Source: Chthoniobacter sp.
Lineage (GTDB): Bacteria > Verrucomicrobiota > Verrucomicrobiia > Chthoniobacterales > Chthoniobacteraceae
DNA length: 21,440 nucleotides
Direction: 5' to 3'
Assembly: GCA_025352865.1 (NCBI GenBank)
Contig: JANXSB010000139.1
Location: 1-21,440, forward strand
The position numbers were made by a program, and so were the translations under genes. Shown piece after piece: positions 21,378 through 21,440 of this stretch (positions are counted from its first letter, which is position 1; each line of letters begins with the position of its first letter). The notes beneath the pieces were generated by a model, which saw only the letters and a list, made by a program, of their open reading frames with translations, made no database searches and had not been told where the DNA came from.

Positions 21378-21440
21378 GCGACACGTACCACATCCATCCG
21401 TGGCAGATGATTGACCTGACCGCGGTAGAGTATGCGGCGA
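21374..21440 (+). CDS. Start of the second tail chaperone (T-like), truncated by the window
   Basis: From TTG 21374 (TTGA overlap with the preceding stop) a frame runs off the window: MSDTYHIHPWQMIDLTAVEYAA. It is -1 relative to the first chaperone and the same frame is open upstream at least to base 21260, so production by programmed -1 frameshift as a GT fusion is possible. The short, W/M-rich beginning fits T-like chaperones. Only 22 residues are visible. Confidence 0.45.
   Translation, partial: MSDTYHIHPWQMIDLTAVEYAA

Noticed and set aside
1..21440. tRNA genes, integrase, att sites, lysis genes
   Set aside because: I found no cloverleaf, recombinase, holin or lysin pattern on either strand, so lifestyle (temperate or lytic) cannot be decided.

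Overview
The window looks like about 21.4 kb of the genome of a tailed phage (siphovirus type, HK97-like head), or an intact prophage segment without its ends. Every supportable gene is on the + strand. Most genes abut or overlap by 4 bases (ATGA, GTGA, TTGA or TGATG junctions). No bacterial housekeeping genes, tRNAs, integrase or lysis genes are visible. Base composition is GC-rich, with GC-rich third codon positions, many GTG starts, a TTG start and strong AGGAGG-type ribosome binding sites. That fits a GC-rich host, perhaps actinobacterial, but the sequence alone does not fix the host. The first gene (methyltransferase) and the last (tail chaperone) run off the window edges.

Layout. (1) Bases 1-4574, DNA modification and recombination: a phage D12-type adenine methyltransferase, a RecT/Bet-like annealing protein, a conserved phage protein of unknown function, two further unknowns, an SSB-like protein ending in DDDIPF, a VRR-NUC nuclease and a 58-residue unknown. 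(2) Bases 4574-7225, replication: a primase-polymerase/RepA-type helicase fusion, then a short ORF carrying an elaborate nested palindrome with five copies of a 9-bp GGGTGTTCA motif (candidate origin or operator), a helix-turn-helix protein and a small Cys-rich protein. (3) Bases 7226-9600, packaging: a zinc-ribbon HNH endonuclease, a probable small terminase and the large terminase. (4) Bases 9597-16850, head: a small conserved protein, the portal, five genes of uncertain role (several predicted beta-rich), the HK97-type prohead protease and the major capsid protein followed by a hairpin terminator. (5) Bases 16849-21440, connector and tail: a small unknown, a beta-sandwich protein resembling virion surface modules, an unknown, the head-tail adaptor, the probable tail terminator, a small conserved protein, the tail tube protein with an inserted domain, an HK97 gp10-like protein, and the start of the paired tail assembly chaperones.

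The genes form a plausible phage programme. The recombination and replication proteins copy the genome, and the HNH protein and terminases cut and package it into a procapsid built from portal, protease and capsid protein. The neck and tail genes then complete the particle. The least explained parts are the five-gene block between portal and protease, the repeat-rich palindrome after the helicase gene, and the inserted domain in the tail tube protein.
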